A stretch of 64,000 nt of DNA, taken from NCBI GenBank assembly GCA_025642075.2, contig JAODUO010000029.1:258501-322500 (forward strand), in the 5' to 3' direction. How positions within the stretch are numbered: the first letter of the stretch is position 1; each line of letters opens with the position of its first letter. The position numbers and the translations under genes are program-made. This document shows, piece by piece, positions 39,671-51,770 of the stretch. The notes beneath the pieces are model-generated. The model was not told the DNA's origin. It made no database searches and saw only the letters and a program-made list of their open reading frames with translations. This DNA comes from Ridgeia piscesae. Its lineage: Eukaryota > Annelida > Polychaeta > Sabellida > Siboglinidae.

Positions 39671-42600
39671 CTAGCTGCGTATCCCGGCTTGGTGGTGTAT
39701 TACGTTGATAGTGATGTCGGGCAGAAGACTGCAGGACGCCACAATGTCCAGCTTGTCCTCCAGATGGAACAGGTCATTTGTCAACGGCTGCATGTGATTG
39801 CAGATGTCCTGCAGACGACACCAAAAAAAATTCACAGATTAAAATAATTATCAAAATGCTTTTTTCAAATTTAATTTACACTGAGAAGTTACTAAAATAA
39901 TCCTGTACATGTATACGATAAATAATCATTCTTTCCCAAGGGTGATAAATTGGAAAACAACTAAACAATAATATTTTCGCATTAAAGCTACCAGTGAAAA
40001 CGTTGAATTAAAGGATTACATATGAGATTACTGCTATCAGATAATACCATGATGTACATAACAAATGATATTTGATAACCCAGTTTCATGACTTTCTTAT
40101 CCACTGGTCACCCCGGAACGTACATATATGCACAAGACCAAGGGGGAGCAGTGGTCGTGTGGTAGAGCACCGGACTGTCAATCAAGGGGATGGTGGTTCT
40201 TCAATTACCGCCGTTTCGAAACTTAGGCAATTTTGTTCACCCCACATTTGCCTGAGTTTTTTGGAAGAGACTCTAAAAGCCGGTGGTCCCTTCTATCTGG
40301 TGTCTATGCCAGGGGAAGTAAAAGATCCCACACAGGGGTAAATGTGTAACCTGTAGTGGACTCACAAGTTCTCATTGGACTTTAAAGGCCCTGCAAAGGG
40401 CCCCATCTAGTATCTGAAAGAAGAACTTGATCATTTAACATTGAGTCTGTATTGTGAAATACATCTTGTTGTATGAACCTTTTCACACACATCAAATGCA
40501 GGAAATATCGTTAAAAAAATATGTCACTCACCCGAGCATTAAGGAGTGATTTGGAAAGACTCTGTGAAATGCTGGTCAGCTGTTTTGCTGAAGCAACAAA
40601 AAGTTGAGCCTCGCGGTCATGTAGGCTTTTTAACAAAGCAGCATTTTTCTCCCCTGCAAAATAACCAATATTGCAGTATATTTGTTTTCTTCACATACCA
40701 AGTGTCAGTTTATATCAGTAATTATGTCACCAAAATTACACACATATTTAGCGTAGTTTATTTCAAAATTTAAAGACAAGGTAATAATGTTTATATCTAG
40801 CCTGATGTCACAATTCCATTTTGCTTCCTTTAATGATATCACGTAAACTTCAGGAGAAAACTTTTCTCAGAGATTAGTTTAGAAAATACAAAATTACAAT
40901 ATTCACCCTGTAATAAAACTACATCAAACTCCTCGAAATACACTGTACACCAGTATACAGAAAACAAACACAAGTTTATTGCGAGGTAAATTTACTAAAT
41001 TACATAAAAACTGTTTATCAAAATTATTACATATCTGCCAAATTTTTGGCATAAACTGATAACAATAACTTAGCATTAGATCAATTAGTCCAATTGTGAA
41101 ATATTGTAAACATCACAAGAAGTCAGTCATACTTACATAACTTTGTGTGGAGTAAACTGAAACAGAGACAAAATATTACACTTGTATCACAGTCTTCTGC
41201 AAGTGTGTAATATAAAGTAAATTATTGATATATCAGTAAGCTGTCCTTATTATCATAATTTTACATTTCCAAGCTAAGTGTACTGAGAAATTATGATTAT
41301 AACAACACTGATTCGTCTAATGTGGTTCTACTTCTAGCATCATGTGTTAGTTCAGTTACAAACTGTGTAATAATACAAGCACAATTTCCACATTCAAAAT
41401 ATCACTGTGATAATTATATTTGTAGGTGTACTCATCCATTTGTTTACCTCTTGTACTTTGGTCTACGGGTTGGTTGTGGTTTCATATGTTCATTGGCGGT
41501 GCCTTCTTCAATGTTGGGGCTGGCCCTATCTACTGAAACACCAGTTATAACATCATCTTTTAGTCCAGAACACAAACCACAAATGTTTTTTCGTATGCAA
41601 GGCCATGTAACCCAGGTAATCATAAAGAAATGTCTGCATAACAACACAATAATTAATAGATTTATTAAAGTCTAAAGCATATTGTAGACATGGGATATTA
41701 TGTGGCGACTACTTCATGGCATTGTTTAGTAATTAGTCATTATTGAAACTCTGTTATTATAAATCCATGATTCCATAAGTACATAAACAACATGTGAAAC
41801 TGAGGACATATCTGTGATGACTTCACTTATGGGAATGTCCCACTGGATTCATGTGTGGATACAAATTAAAATAGCTACACAGAGCAATAACATTTTCCCA
41901 ACGACAGAAATACACATTTGCCAATGTACAGATCAAACTACTTATACAGTGCATCAGTATGTTTACATATGGATTTTTAACTATGTTTTGTGAAGTTAAG
42001 TTAAATAAAACACCAACCCCTGAGTGGAAGCAAGCCAACAGGTGACTTTGAAGTTGGCAGTTCTTCATCCTCATCTGACTCAGAGGCTTCTCCTGACACT
42101 ACGACACCAGACGACACCACTGGTGGCACCTCCTGAAATATGGCCTGACATGAGCATCATGTCACACAAATAGATATATTGTGAATTCATGTCCCGAGTA
42201 TTTAACCATTTATGTGCATGCATGTGATGTGCAACTGTATGTAACACATGTCTTTATTGGTCAGCATTTGTGTTGTCCACATGTTAAATTTTGAACAGGT
42301 AGAGAACACTTATGCCAGTTACATAGAGTCAATTATGCACACACACACACTAGCGCAAATCGATTGTTATACTAGGTGTAAACATTTATGATTTGTGGGT
42401 TGAAACATCCATCACTTTCCTGCATATCAATTGCTACCATTGACTACATCTACTGGCCTAGTCAAGTCTACAGGTTGCACATTGTAATGCAGCTCTATAA
42501 AGGTACAACACACTTAAGACCCAATAAGGGGTTTGTCCGCCATTCCCCAACAAAAGAGTACCATACAGAGAGGCTACAAGAGCATTATGCAGGTTGTCTG

Positions 42601-43089
42601 AACTTCTGTGACATCGACCACTAGTGTGGTGTGAGCATGAATTGTTTATTGATTTTTGTGCAGCGTGGCATCATGATCAGAGCTGTCAAATTATGACATA
42701 TGACTGTCAGTGTTTTTCTGTGTATTGATACTGGTGTCATTTTGATTGGTGATGTCAACACAACAGATCAGCAGAAATTAAGGGATGTCAGGTTTCAAAG
42801 TGGTTTGTAGGAAACTGAGAATTTCACATTTTTTTCAGGGCATATATGTTTACCAGTGGAAGTTACAGATGCTGTGGAATTTTTGGTAAACAAATTTTTT
42901 ATAACAGGCCTATTACAATTTTATAGGAAATTAATGAAACATTATAAACTGTCTACAGTAGACTTGACTTCAGTTTTTGAGTGATATGTCGAACTCGAAG
43001 ATCAGTGACAGTGTGAGTGTCGGTTGTTGTTGCTGGTAATTTACCTGATTCTTATTTTCATCCTGTAATTTTGAAGCCTGGCCTGACAT
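39671..43089 (-). CDS. BLOC1S3: BLOC-1 complex subunit 3, 6 coding exons
   Basis: Exons in transcript order (minus strand): 43089-43045, 42132-42018, 41532-41448, 41156-41137, 40653-40532, 39808-39671. All borders are GT-AG and the phases agree, giving 174 residues from ATG to TAG. The N-terminus has VVVSGEASESDEDEEL, like the acidic VVPGEATETDSE region of the human protein. The exon 4/5 join gives SLLHTKLWEKNAALL, followed by a coiled-coil stretch and the family signature LEDKLDIVASCSLLPDI near the C-terminus. BLOC-1 is an octamer on early endosomes that feeds lysosome-related organelles; this subunit is lost in Hermansky-Pudlak syndrome type 8. Exon 4 is only 20 nt. The human gene has a single coding exon, so the intron-rich form here is probably closer to the ancestral state (inference). 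A SINE-like copy lies in the last intron. Confidence 0.92.
40138..40400 (+). mobile_element. tRNA-derived SINE-like copy
   Basis: An A-box-like TGTGGTAGAGCACCGGACT is followed about 30 bp later by a weak B-box (GGTTCTTCAATTACC). Then comes a body with GCCGGTGGTCCC and GGGGAAGTAAAAGATCCC, wording I associate with tRNA-SINEs of marine invertebrates. It lies in the last intron of BLOC1S3. The B-box is degenerate, so it is an old copy rather than a tRNA gene. Confidence 0.65.
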
Positions 43090-43564
43090 AACTAGATGCC
43101 ATGAAATGCTAGCCAAACATATGAAACTCGATATTTACTGTCGCGCCGCCTGGAATGTTTTATTGTTGAAACGTAAGTCTCTGGTCTACAAGAATAGCTT
43201 CGAAAAAATTGGGATACCGTGTATTACAAAGTTATCATGAACAGCGTCAATATATTTTACCTAATTGAAAACGATTTTGCAGAAATGTTATCATCTATAA
43301 ATACAACACTGCTCTTATTAAAACCTATATAACTATGTTATATTATCCATACCAATTGTTAATGCCCTGCATATATAGGATACTAAATTTAATTTGAGCT
43401 ATAAGCAACTGTTTTATCCTATTTTTAGAGTTATGTAGATTTAAAGCTATGAATATGGCCCGGATATATTTCTGTTACATCGTTGTTCACTTCCGGTCGG
43501 TGGTTTCCGGTTTTTTATGAAGAAGGAAGGCGATTGTTATTGTTAATTTACCTATCTGTAGGAA
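43090..43564. promoter_or_regulatory. Bidirectional promoter of BLOC1S3 (-) and SNIP1 (+)
   Basis: The two start codons are 475 bp apart and point away from each other. ACTTCCGGT (43489-43497) and TTTCCGG (near 43504) are ETS/GABP-type sites about 60-75 bp before the SNIP1 ATG, the class of site common in bidirectional housekeeping promoters. No TATA box is seen on either strand. Confidence 0.55.
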
Positions 43565-46006
43565 ATGCCTGCGTCGGATTATTCTTCTAGTCCTGAAAAC
43601 ATATCAAATAATCACAAATCTAAACATCGCCACAGAGATAGAAGTCCTCACATAAAACATAAGCGGCTGAAAGTACGACACAAGGTGAGAGCCTTGTTGT
43701 ACCCGGTGTAAAAACAGGCTTGCGCCGTTTATAGTGTGTTGCGGATCTACACTTTCCATTCTAAGTTCTAGTTTTAATATGAAACTGGGTGCGCGAGTTT
43801 GTTAATTTTCTTCTTTACAGGAATTTAAATGATTTTATTTTGTAACCTAGTGTATATACATAAAATAGTGAGACGTTTGCTATCTAGGGATGACTGCAAC
43901 TAATATCATATTCGATATTTGTATACTATAAACACCTCAATTTTGCTATTATATAACTATAATTTCCTACATTGTATTTTGTTGCATTAATTAACATATT
44001 CAACATCATCCCAGGTATATTTATCCTATGTTGCGTCTTAAACACATTTTGACACCGATGTATAGTGGTCCATTTTGTGCCTGCTGCAAGCACAGCAACC
44101 ATTATTATACTGTACACATAGAATGAACGACAAACATACTTGTTATGTTGACTGCATCATCTTTTTAGCCCTAAAATGTGCTAAGATGTAATATTTGTAA
44201 AAGATAAATATGCATGGGATTGTGTTGAATTCATGATTGAATTAATGCCATGTTGACAAATAGTTGTAATGGCAACATTATTGGAGAATTTTAAATGTCC
44301 ATTTTTAGATGTCAATTATACATTAAAATAATAACATTTCAAATCCAGGGGTCATATCCAAAAGGGTATCCAAATACAATATGTAATATAAGATGGGACA
44401 AACACAAAATAGTTGTGGATTTAAGCAGGTTTATAGTTTACACATAAACACACTAGACAGGGATTTAGCAGGTAACCACCATGAACCAGTCAGGACTCTG
44501 GAGATAGGAACTAGGAAGTTAGGAACCATGACCAGTCATTCACACGATACAAAAAGCACAGGTGGGGTAGTGGCATGACTTCTAAAATGACAAAGCAAAA
44601 TGGTAGGGGATGCTTATCTACTGCAGTGCTTCCCAGAGGCTGTGAAAATATAACTATTCATACAACTACAATAAGCACTATCAGAAGGTATGGAAATCTG
44701 ACTGAAAAATTATGCAACTAAAATGCTCAATAGTAATAGAAAATGAATAGCTCAATTAGTATCACATAACATTTGTTAGATTATATAGCTAATATTGCCA
44801 TTTCTTTCTAATATCTTTGATTGTAATTGTTTATAATGAAAAAAGTAATTGTAAGAAGTAATAATGAGTACAATTACTTTGGTAATGTAATCAGGTATTG
44901 TACTTCGCTGTTTGGATCAATGTAATCAAGTACGATTACTAAAAAAATATGAGTATGATTACTCCCTCTCTGGTAGATACCTCACACCAGTGTAGAATCC
45001 CAGATTGTTCATTTCAGTATCACAATACTTTGCACTCGTGGAATCTGGGCTCATCTCAGTATCATAATTTTAGACATAGCCAGTGCTTCATCAGTGTTGC
45101 AAGGAATCTCTCTTTGTTTGATTTCAGGAAGAGAATGATGTGACACAGAGCGGGAAAGGGAAGATTGAAGGGAGAAAAGAGAGGGGGGAGAATGACCATC
45201 ATCACAGTCATGCGTCTGTGCGCATCAAGAAGGAACCAGAGAAGTCAGGCTATGATGACCGGCCTCCACATCACCATAGGGAGGAGAGAATGTCGCACCA
45301 CCACAGAGACGAGAGGCCGTCACACAGGCAGGGAGAGGAGAGAACGTCCCATCACCACAGGGACAGACAGGAACACAGGGAACAACAGCAGGACAGGCGG
45401 CAGAACGACAGAAAGAGAGAGGACAGAAGGAGGGATCAGCCAGACAGCGCATTTGCGAATGTGAAACAAGAAGATGATGACAAGAAGCCGAAAGATAAGG
45501 ATAAACCCAACTTTGAGTTGTCCGGGAAACTCACGGAGGACACAAACACTTTCCGTGGCGTTGTCATCAGCTACAGCGAGCCACCGGAGGCCCGCAAGCC
45601 AAAGCGGCACTGGCGGTTGTATACGTTCAAAGGTGACTCGACACTGCCAACACTACACATTCACAGACAGAGTGCATACTTGATGGGACGCGATCGCCGA
45701 GTCGCAGACATTCCCATTGACCATCCGTCCTGCTCTAAGCAACATGCTGCGCTACAGTATCGCCTGGTTAACTACAAGCGGCCGGACGGCCGGCAGGGTC
45801 GCCGGGTGCGACTTTATGTAATAGACCTGAACTCTGCGAATGGAACCTACATAAATAACCAACGCATTGAGCCGCAGAAGTACGTTGAATTGCTGGAGAA
45901 GGACGTCATTAAGTTCGGTTTTAGCACACGCGAGTACGTGCTACTGCATGACAACACGGACACATCGGAGCTACATGAGGATGAGGACGATCCTGGGGCA
46001 GAGTGA
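43565..46006 (+). CDS. SNIP1: SNIP1, Smad nuclear-interacting protein 1 (FHA domain)
   Basis: Exon 1 at 43565-43684 (40 codons, donor CAAG|GTGAGA) joins exon 2 at 45128-46006 in phase 0, giving 332 residues. The first 170 residues are low complexity, rich in Arg, His, Glu and Lys with HHHRDER-type repeats, as in other SNIP1 proteins. KPNFELSGKL leads into the FHA domain: HWRLYTFKGD, YLMGRDRRVADIPIDHPSCS with the phosphopeptide-binding GRD near residue 226, SKQHAALQYR, and DLNSANGTYIN with NGT near residue 278. SNIP1 binds Smads and p300, and is a spliceosome-associated factor. The FHA loops recognise phosphothreonine. The only close alternative is its splicing relative Pml1/DDL, which is the orthologue in fungi and plants. 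The product is slightly shorter than the human 396 residues because of a shorter N-terminal tail. Confidence 0.95.
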
Positions 46007-46924
46007 CCACTGTCCAGTGAATGAGGAGCAGGGGTCAGTGAGGTCAATCTTTATTGTTGGTAAACATTCAGTTACATTTAGGGAATGGAGGCTGTTGAAG
46101 ATGCATAGCTTCATAATATGGATAGCTAATCTATAGATTACACAAACCACCTACCATGATATGTCTCATTGGGATACTTTTCTTGTTGATTTAATGTAAT
46201 TGTGTTCCCATAATACCGTAGTAAGTCACATGCGTTCTTCCATAGAGTAAGACCCATGTTTTGGGTCATCGGGTGGGGTGGCTAAGGGGTATCTACAATT
46301 CAGTGAAGGTGTCAGTTACTGCATTTTTCATTGAAAGAGATTTTCAAATGGTAATATTTCTGAAATATGGCTAATGTTTTTTTTTGATCACAAGATGAGA
46401 TGGCGATGGATCATGACAGAATGGTTGCTCCTGTTCTGTTGTTTGAAAGGTGGAGAAATAGTTCACTGGTTGATCTCAACTGATTTGTTGTCTAATAATC
46501 GTTAAATATATGGTCTCTGGAAAAAAAAAATTTTTTACTTAGGAAATTTGTTTCAAATGCTCTCTTATAAAAGTTGTCTTCACAAAGAGGTGCTTTCTAA
46601 ATAACTATTTTTTATCCTGACATGAATATATATTTGAACTAGTGATTTGAATCAATGTATATCAATGATATACACAATATTTTCTCTGTTTAAAACTCAA
46701 GTTGATCTCAAGACGGATTATTACATTTGGTAAATAATTATGTATTTGTATTGTGATTGAGCAAGTAAGGCAGTTACATAGTTCTGTAGCAACTATGTTA
46801 CAGTTATGTGGTTGTAGTTACTGTTGCATAATATTTTGTTAATGCAGTTGATTACAGATTTATAGCTGTCATGTACCCCAGTTGTGTGGAGAAAAGGCAT
46901 TGATCGTAAGGAAATTGACTAGTC
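46007..46924 (+). other. 3' flank of SNIP1
   Basis: AT-rich sequence after the stop, with no open frame of note. A canonical AATAAA is not obvious here, so the end of the SNIP1 transcript is unresolved. Confidence 0.4.
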
Positions 46925-47998
46925 AAAGTTGGCTTCTGTGTTGATAGGCACCCTGTAGTGACACTGACCCAGTCTTTGTTGGTAGGCATCCTATTGTGAC
47001 ATTGACCAGTCTGTGTTGATAGGCATCCTATAGTGACACTGACCAGTCTGTGTTGGTAGGCACCCTATTGTGACATTGACCAGTCTGTGTTTATAGGCAT
47101 CCTATAGTGACATTGACTAGTCTGTGTTGATAGGCATCCTATGGTGACATTGACCAGCCTGTGTTGGTAGGCATCCTATAGTGACACTGACCAGTCTGTG
47201 TTTATAGGCATCCTATATTGACATTGACCAGTCTGTGTTGATAGGCATCCTATAGTGACATTGACCAGTCTGTGTTGGTAGGCATCCTATAGTGACATTG
47301 ACCAGTCTGTGTTGGTAGGCATCCTATAGTGACATTGACCAGTCTGTGTTGGTAGGCATCCTATAGTAACATTGACCAGTCTGTGTTTATAGGCATCCTA
47401 TAGTGACATTGACTAGTCTGTGTTGGTAGGCACCCTATTGTGACATTGACCAGTCTGTGTTGATAGGCATCCTTTAGTGACATTGACCAGTCTGTGTTGG
47501 TAGGCATCCTATAATGACATTGACCAGTCTGTGTTTATAGGCATCCTATAGTGACATTGACTAGTCTGTGTTGGTAGGCACCCTATTGTGACATTGACCA
47601 GTCTGTGTTGATAGGCATCCTATAGTGACATTGACTAGTCTGTGTTGGTAGGCATCCTATAGTGACATTGACCAGTCTGTGTTGGTAGTCACCCTATTCT
47701 GACATTGACCAGTCTGTGTTGGTAGGCACCCTATTGTGACATTGACCAGTCTGTGTTGGTAGGCACCCTATTGTGACATTGACCAGTCTGTGTTGATAGG
47801 CATCCTATAGTGACATTGACCAGTTTGTTGGTAGGCACCCTATTGTGACATTGACTAGTCTGTGTTGGTAGGCATCCTATAGTGACATTGACCAGTCTGT
47901 GTTTGTAGGCATTCTATAGTGACTTTGACCAGTCTGTGTTGGTAGGCACCCTATACTAAGATTGACCAGTGTATGTTGCTAGGCACCCTATAATGACA
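46925..47998. repeat. 37-bp minisatellite, about 29 copies
   Basis: Unit of 37 bp built from GGCATCCTATAGTGACATTG and ACCAGTCTGTGTTGGTA. Neighbouring units differ at a few fixed sites (TATAG/TATTG, TTGGTA/TTGATA/TTTATA, CATCC/CACCC). The variant forms are interspersed, as expected from unequal crossing-over or conversion. One unit is shortened (near 47825) and the array decays after 47940. Confidence 0.97.
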
Positions 47999-48865
47999 TT
48001 GGCAAATAATAATATATGATACCCTTGGGAAAAACTGCTCATTTACCCACCACTTCGTGGTCAGTTTGATTCCTGGTGAGACTAAACATGCTCTAATTAC
48101 CCATCAGACGGCACAATTTATTTAAACAATTGTCATTTGTGAGTTTCTGGGCAGTCTTGCACTGAAAAGTTTTCAAAAGGTTGAGAAAAAAATGATACAA
48201 CATGTATCACCTTTAAATGAAATATTTTTTCTGAGATGCCTATTTTTAGACGTGTAGTTTGGCGCATGCTCCGTCTGCTGTTTCCTCCTGTGACTGGCAG
48301 TAGTCGGGGATATATTGTACTGGAGACGTGTACGTAAGAAAGAGGGATAAATGTGTGGAAATGGGAGAAACCTCTACAGGAAGTGGTCGTCCCTTCCACC
48401 AGCTGGGCTGCTGCAGAAATGCAATGGCCACTGCCTGGTTTGTGTGTCGACAACTATGAAGAGCAGAGCCAGAATGTTAGCCAACGGTTCATACGCACGC
48501 TCTGCTCAAAGTGTGGCATACGATTCACAATAAAGTATCTTTTTCAGTGTTCCGTTTCCTGTCATGTTATTTAGAATGTAGTGCTAGTTATTTCCATGGC
48601 ACCTTCCGGTGTTAGATTTGTAGAAGTAGTTAAATAAAATATTATATAATTTATGCTCAAAGTGTCGGCTTATCTCGTAAAGAACACGAAGATTGCACAC
48701 AGATTAGGAGGTTTTTACAGAAACTGTAAAACAGCAATGGCTGGTTTCATGATGTACACGTAACCGCAAAAATCGTTTACTTATTGCTTAGTGTTACGAT
48801 CGTCTTAGGTTAACATTATTCATACATAAAAAAATCTCAAATATAAGTTTATATCTACATCTAGA
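47999..48865. other. No supported gene
   Basis: A plus-strand frame of 73 codons at 48353-48574 contains no recognised motif. An AATAAA lies at 48529-48534, so a transcript end (possibly of SNIP1) could fall here, but no exon is demonstrable. Confidence 0.35.
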
Positions 48866-48972
48866 TGCACGTTCTCCCTCCCTCTCCATCTCACCCCCTG
48901 TCCCTCCCTCTCCCTCCATATCTCTCTATCCCTATCTCTTTCTCTCCCCCTTTCTCTGTCTGTCTGTCTATC

Positions 48973-49013
<41 letters not shown>

Positions 49014-49064
49014 TCGCTCGCTCGCTCGCTCGCTCGCTCTCCCCCCCCCTCTCTCTCTCTCTCG
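48866..49064. repeat. Low-complexity block: CT-rich, TA, TCGC and CT runs
   Basis: CTCCCTCC-type pyrimidine tract (48866-48970), TA repeat (48977-49011), CGCT tetranucleotide run (49013-49039), then a C- and CT-rich run to 49064. Simple-sequence DNA only. Confidence 0.9.
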
Positions 49065-49784
49065 CCTACTCTGCACCTCTATTGTGTGTCGTTTGAGTGT
49101 GGTTGGATGAGTCAGCCCGGGCGTGCCATCAGCTGCCTCGCGAACACATTGCCTGTGAGTAACAGTGGACACCGCCATCATGTCCCAACCTTCGCTTATA
49201 TCGTGTCGACTGGAGTGGGGAGTGGACAGCGAACACAACCATCGAGCCAATTGACGTAGCCTTGACCGTCGTGTTCACAGGCGTATGTCAATAACTGTAG
49301 GTTGTCTTGGCTACACCTGTCGGTCTCGGAACCAACCAGGTACACCGTCACAGCCCGTGTTTCCCTAAGTTACGTCTGGGTTACGATTGGGAACTTCCTT
49401 AATTTAAATAAAAATAAAATTCTAGATAACATTATATCTGAATAATGTCCGACTTAAGAATCCACAACAATAAGGAAGGCTATCAAAATTCTGCATGCTC
49501 ATTTACGTGGTAAAGGATGCTAAAAATCAAACCGACTTCACAAAGGACGTGGGTTATTCCAGTGACGTAATATTGGCGGAAACATGCGTCACAGTAGGAG
49601 TCACGTGACTGGTTACGCAATAGCAAACGGAACATGTCCGATCGCAGCCAGTATAGAGGTATATAACATGACATTTGTTGATATTATGGAATACAAAATA
49701 AGAAGTCTAATTAACAAATGGGGCACTTTAGAGTGTGGCTCAAGAAGCTGGCGAGGAGTGGGCAAATGAGGGATGGTCACACGG
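49065..49784. other. No gene recognised
   Basis: Unique-looking sequence with no splice-bounded coding frame. Nothing else to report. Confidence 0.4.
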
Positions 49785-49983
49785 AGAGTGCAGTGGTTAG
49801 CGCGTCCGCTTAGAAAGGCGACGGGCCGGGTTCAATACCCGCTCACGCAGGCGTGTTAGTCGGTGTTAAAACATGGCTGTGAACACTGGGGACTGTGTAT
49901 CCCGCGTGAATCGGAGAATCACGTTAATGTCGACCCTGTCTCAGTTTGGGACGTCAAACACACACGCACGCAGCACGCACGCA

Positions 49984-50023
<40 letters not shown>
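49785..50023 (+). mobile_element. tRNA-derived SINE-like copy ending in a CA repeat
   Basis: GCAGTGGTTAGCGCGTCCG resembles an A-box, and CCGGGTTCAATACCC about 30 bp further on fits a B-box. The two boxes are spaced as in a tRNA gene. A non-tRNA body of about 120 bp follows and the copy ends in a CA run at 49986-50023. The tRNA part lacks a convincing closed acceptor stem, so a SINE is favoured over a tRNA gene. Confidence 0.6.
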
Positions 50024-50024
<1 letters not shown>

Positions 50025-50527
50025 TGCCGAGTGTTGGACACAGCTAGCATCAGAACCACGGAAGACCCACCGGTGGACAGTTCCCTGGTCAGAAACACCA
50101 TGAGGCAGGACTACTAACTGTCACACAGGCATTCAGGATGGGTCTCACGCATTTAGTGTTCATCTAACGCGTCATCGCAAAAATATCGCGCAAATGTGGC
50201 GTGAAATACAGTGCTGCCACATAGTAACATGTTTGGGAACTACATCTAACCTCCAGAGTTAACTTGGCTGTTTTGGTGAGAAGAATGCGCCTTTATCACG
50301 TTTCTTGGCCCTGCGAGATGAAAATACGCTGATGGTAAAATGTTTAGATCACGATTCTTACGTAACGACGGGCAAACAATGGCGATGGATACCCAAATAT
50401 TATCACTTGAAAAAAAGATAAAAGATAAAATAATGATGTATTTCTTTTTGCATTTTGACCTTCAATAAGCTCTAAATCTAAAACCGTAAATCTCATAATT
50501 GATTATGAAGAAGCTATCGGTGCCTGG
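50024..50527. other. No gene recognised
   Basis: Unique-looking sequence between the CA run and the 30-bp array. No coding or RNA feature seen. Confidence 0.4.
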
Positions 50528-51770
50528 GTTTATTGTTTCTCCTCGTGTCTCCTCGCCTCTCTATGTTCCTTCTCGTGTCTCCTCGCCTCTCTATGTTCCT
50601 TCTCACGTCTCCTCGCCTCTCTATGTTCCTTCTCGCGTCTCCTCGCCTCTCTATGTTCCTTCTCGCGTCTCCTCGCCTCTCTATGTTCCTTCTCGCGTCT
50701 CCTCGCCTCTCTATGTTCCTTCTCGCGTCTCCTCGCCTCTCTATGTTCCTTCTCGCGTCTCCTCGCCTCTCTATGTTCCTTCTCGCGTCTCCTCGCCTCT
50801 CTATGTTCCTTCTCGCGTCTCCTCGCCTCTCTATGTTCCTCCTCGCGTCTCCTCGCCTCTCTATGTTCCTTCTCGTCTCTCGTTCTTCCCCGTCTCCTCG
50901 CCTCTCTATGTTCCTCCCCGCGTCTCCTCGCCTCTCTATGTTCCTTCTCGCGTCTCCTCGCCTCTCTATGTTCCTTCTCGCGTCTCCTCGCCTCTCTATG
51001 TTCCTTCTCGCGTCTCCTCGCCTCTCTATGTTCCTTCTCGCGTCTCCTCGCCTCTCTATGTTCCTCTCGCGTCTCCTCGCCTCTCTATGTTCCCTTCTCG
51101 CGTCTCCTCGCCTCTCTATGTTCCTTCTCGCGTCTCCTCGCCTCTCTATGTTCCTTCTCGCGTCTCCTCGCCTCTCTATGTTCCTTCTCGCGTCTCCTCG
51201 CCTCTCTATGTTCCTTCTCCGTCTCCTCGCCTCTCTATGTTCCTTCTCGCGTCTCCTCGCCTCTCTATGTTCCTTCTCGCGTCTCCTCGCCTCTCTATGT
51301 TCCTTCTCGCGTCTCCTCGCCTCTCTATGTTCCTTCTCGCGTCTCCTCGCCTCTCTATGTTCCTTCTCGCGTCTCCTCGCCTCTCTATGTTCCTTCTCGC
51401 GTCTCCTCGCCTCTCTATGTTCCTTCTCGCGTCTCCTCGCCTCTATGTTCCTTCTCGCGTCTCCTCGCCTCTCTATGTTCCTTCTCGCGTCTCCTCGCCT
51501 CTATGTTCCTTCTCGCGTCTCCTCGCCTCTATGTTTCTCCTCGCGTCTCCTCGCCTCTCTATGTTCCTTCTCGCGTCTCCTCGCCTCTATGTTCCTTCTC
51601 GCGTCTCCTCGCCTCTCTATGTTTCTTCTCGCGTCTCCTCGCCTCTCTATGTTTCTCCTCGCGTCTCCTCGCCTCTCTATGCTCCTCCTCTCGTCGCCTC
51701 GCCTCTATGTTCCTTCTCGCGTCTCCTCGCCTTCTATGTTTCTTCTCGCGTCTCCTCGCCTCTCTATGTT
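50528..51770. repeat. 30-bp minisatellite, about 41 copies
   Basis: Unit TTCTCGCGTCTCCTCGCCTC plus TCTATGTTCC, strikingly homogeneous, with a few 26-32 bp units and one short interruption near 50875-50895. The strand shown is pyrimidine-rich. Because 30 is a multiple of three, an open frame starting at ATG 50505 runs through the whole array, encoding ten-residue repeats SPLYVPSRVS. Small indels shift it to related repeats. I treat it as non-coding repeat DNA. Confidence 0.97.

Noticed and set aside
44816..44960. AGTAAT/GTAATC-rich patch in the SNIP1 intron
   Set aside because: It resembles the ends of hAT-like elements, but no inverted repeat pair or target duplication could be defined.
45165..46136. 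Alternative frames over SNIP1 exon 2
   Set aside because: Shadows of the SNIP1 frame, which has a full FHA domain.
46925..47998. CRISPR array
   Set aside because: Repeats are directly tandem with no unique spacers, no cas genes, and the DNA is clearly animal.
49785..49860. Functional tRNA gene
   Set aside because: A- and B-box-like motifs are present, but I could not close the acceptor and anticodon stems, and the sequence runs on into a SINE-like body.
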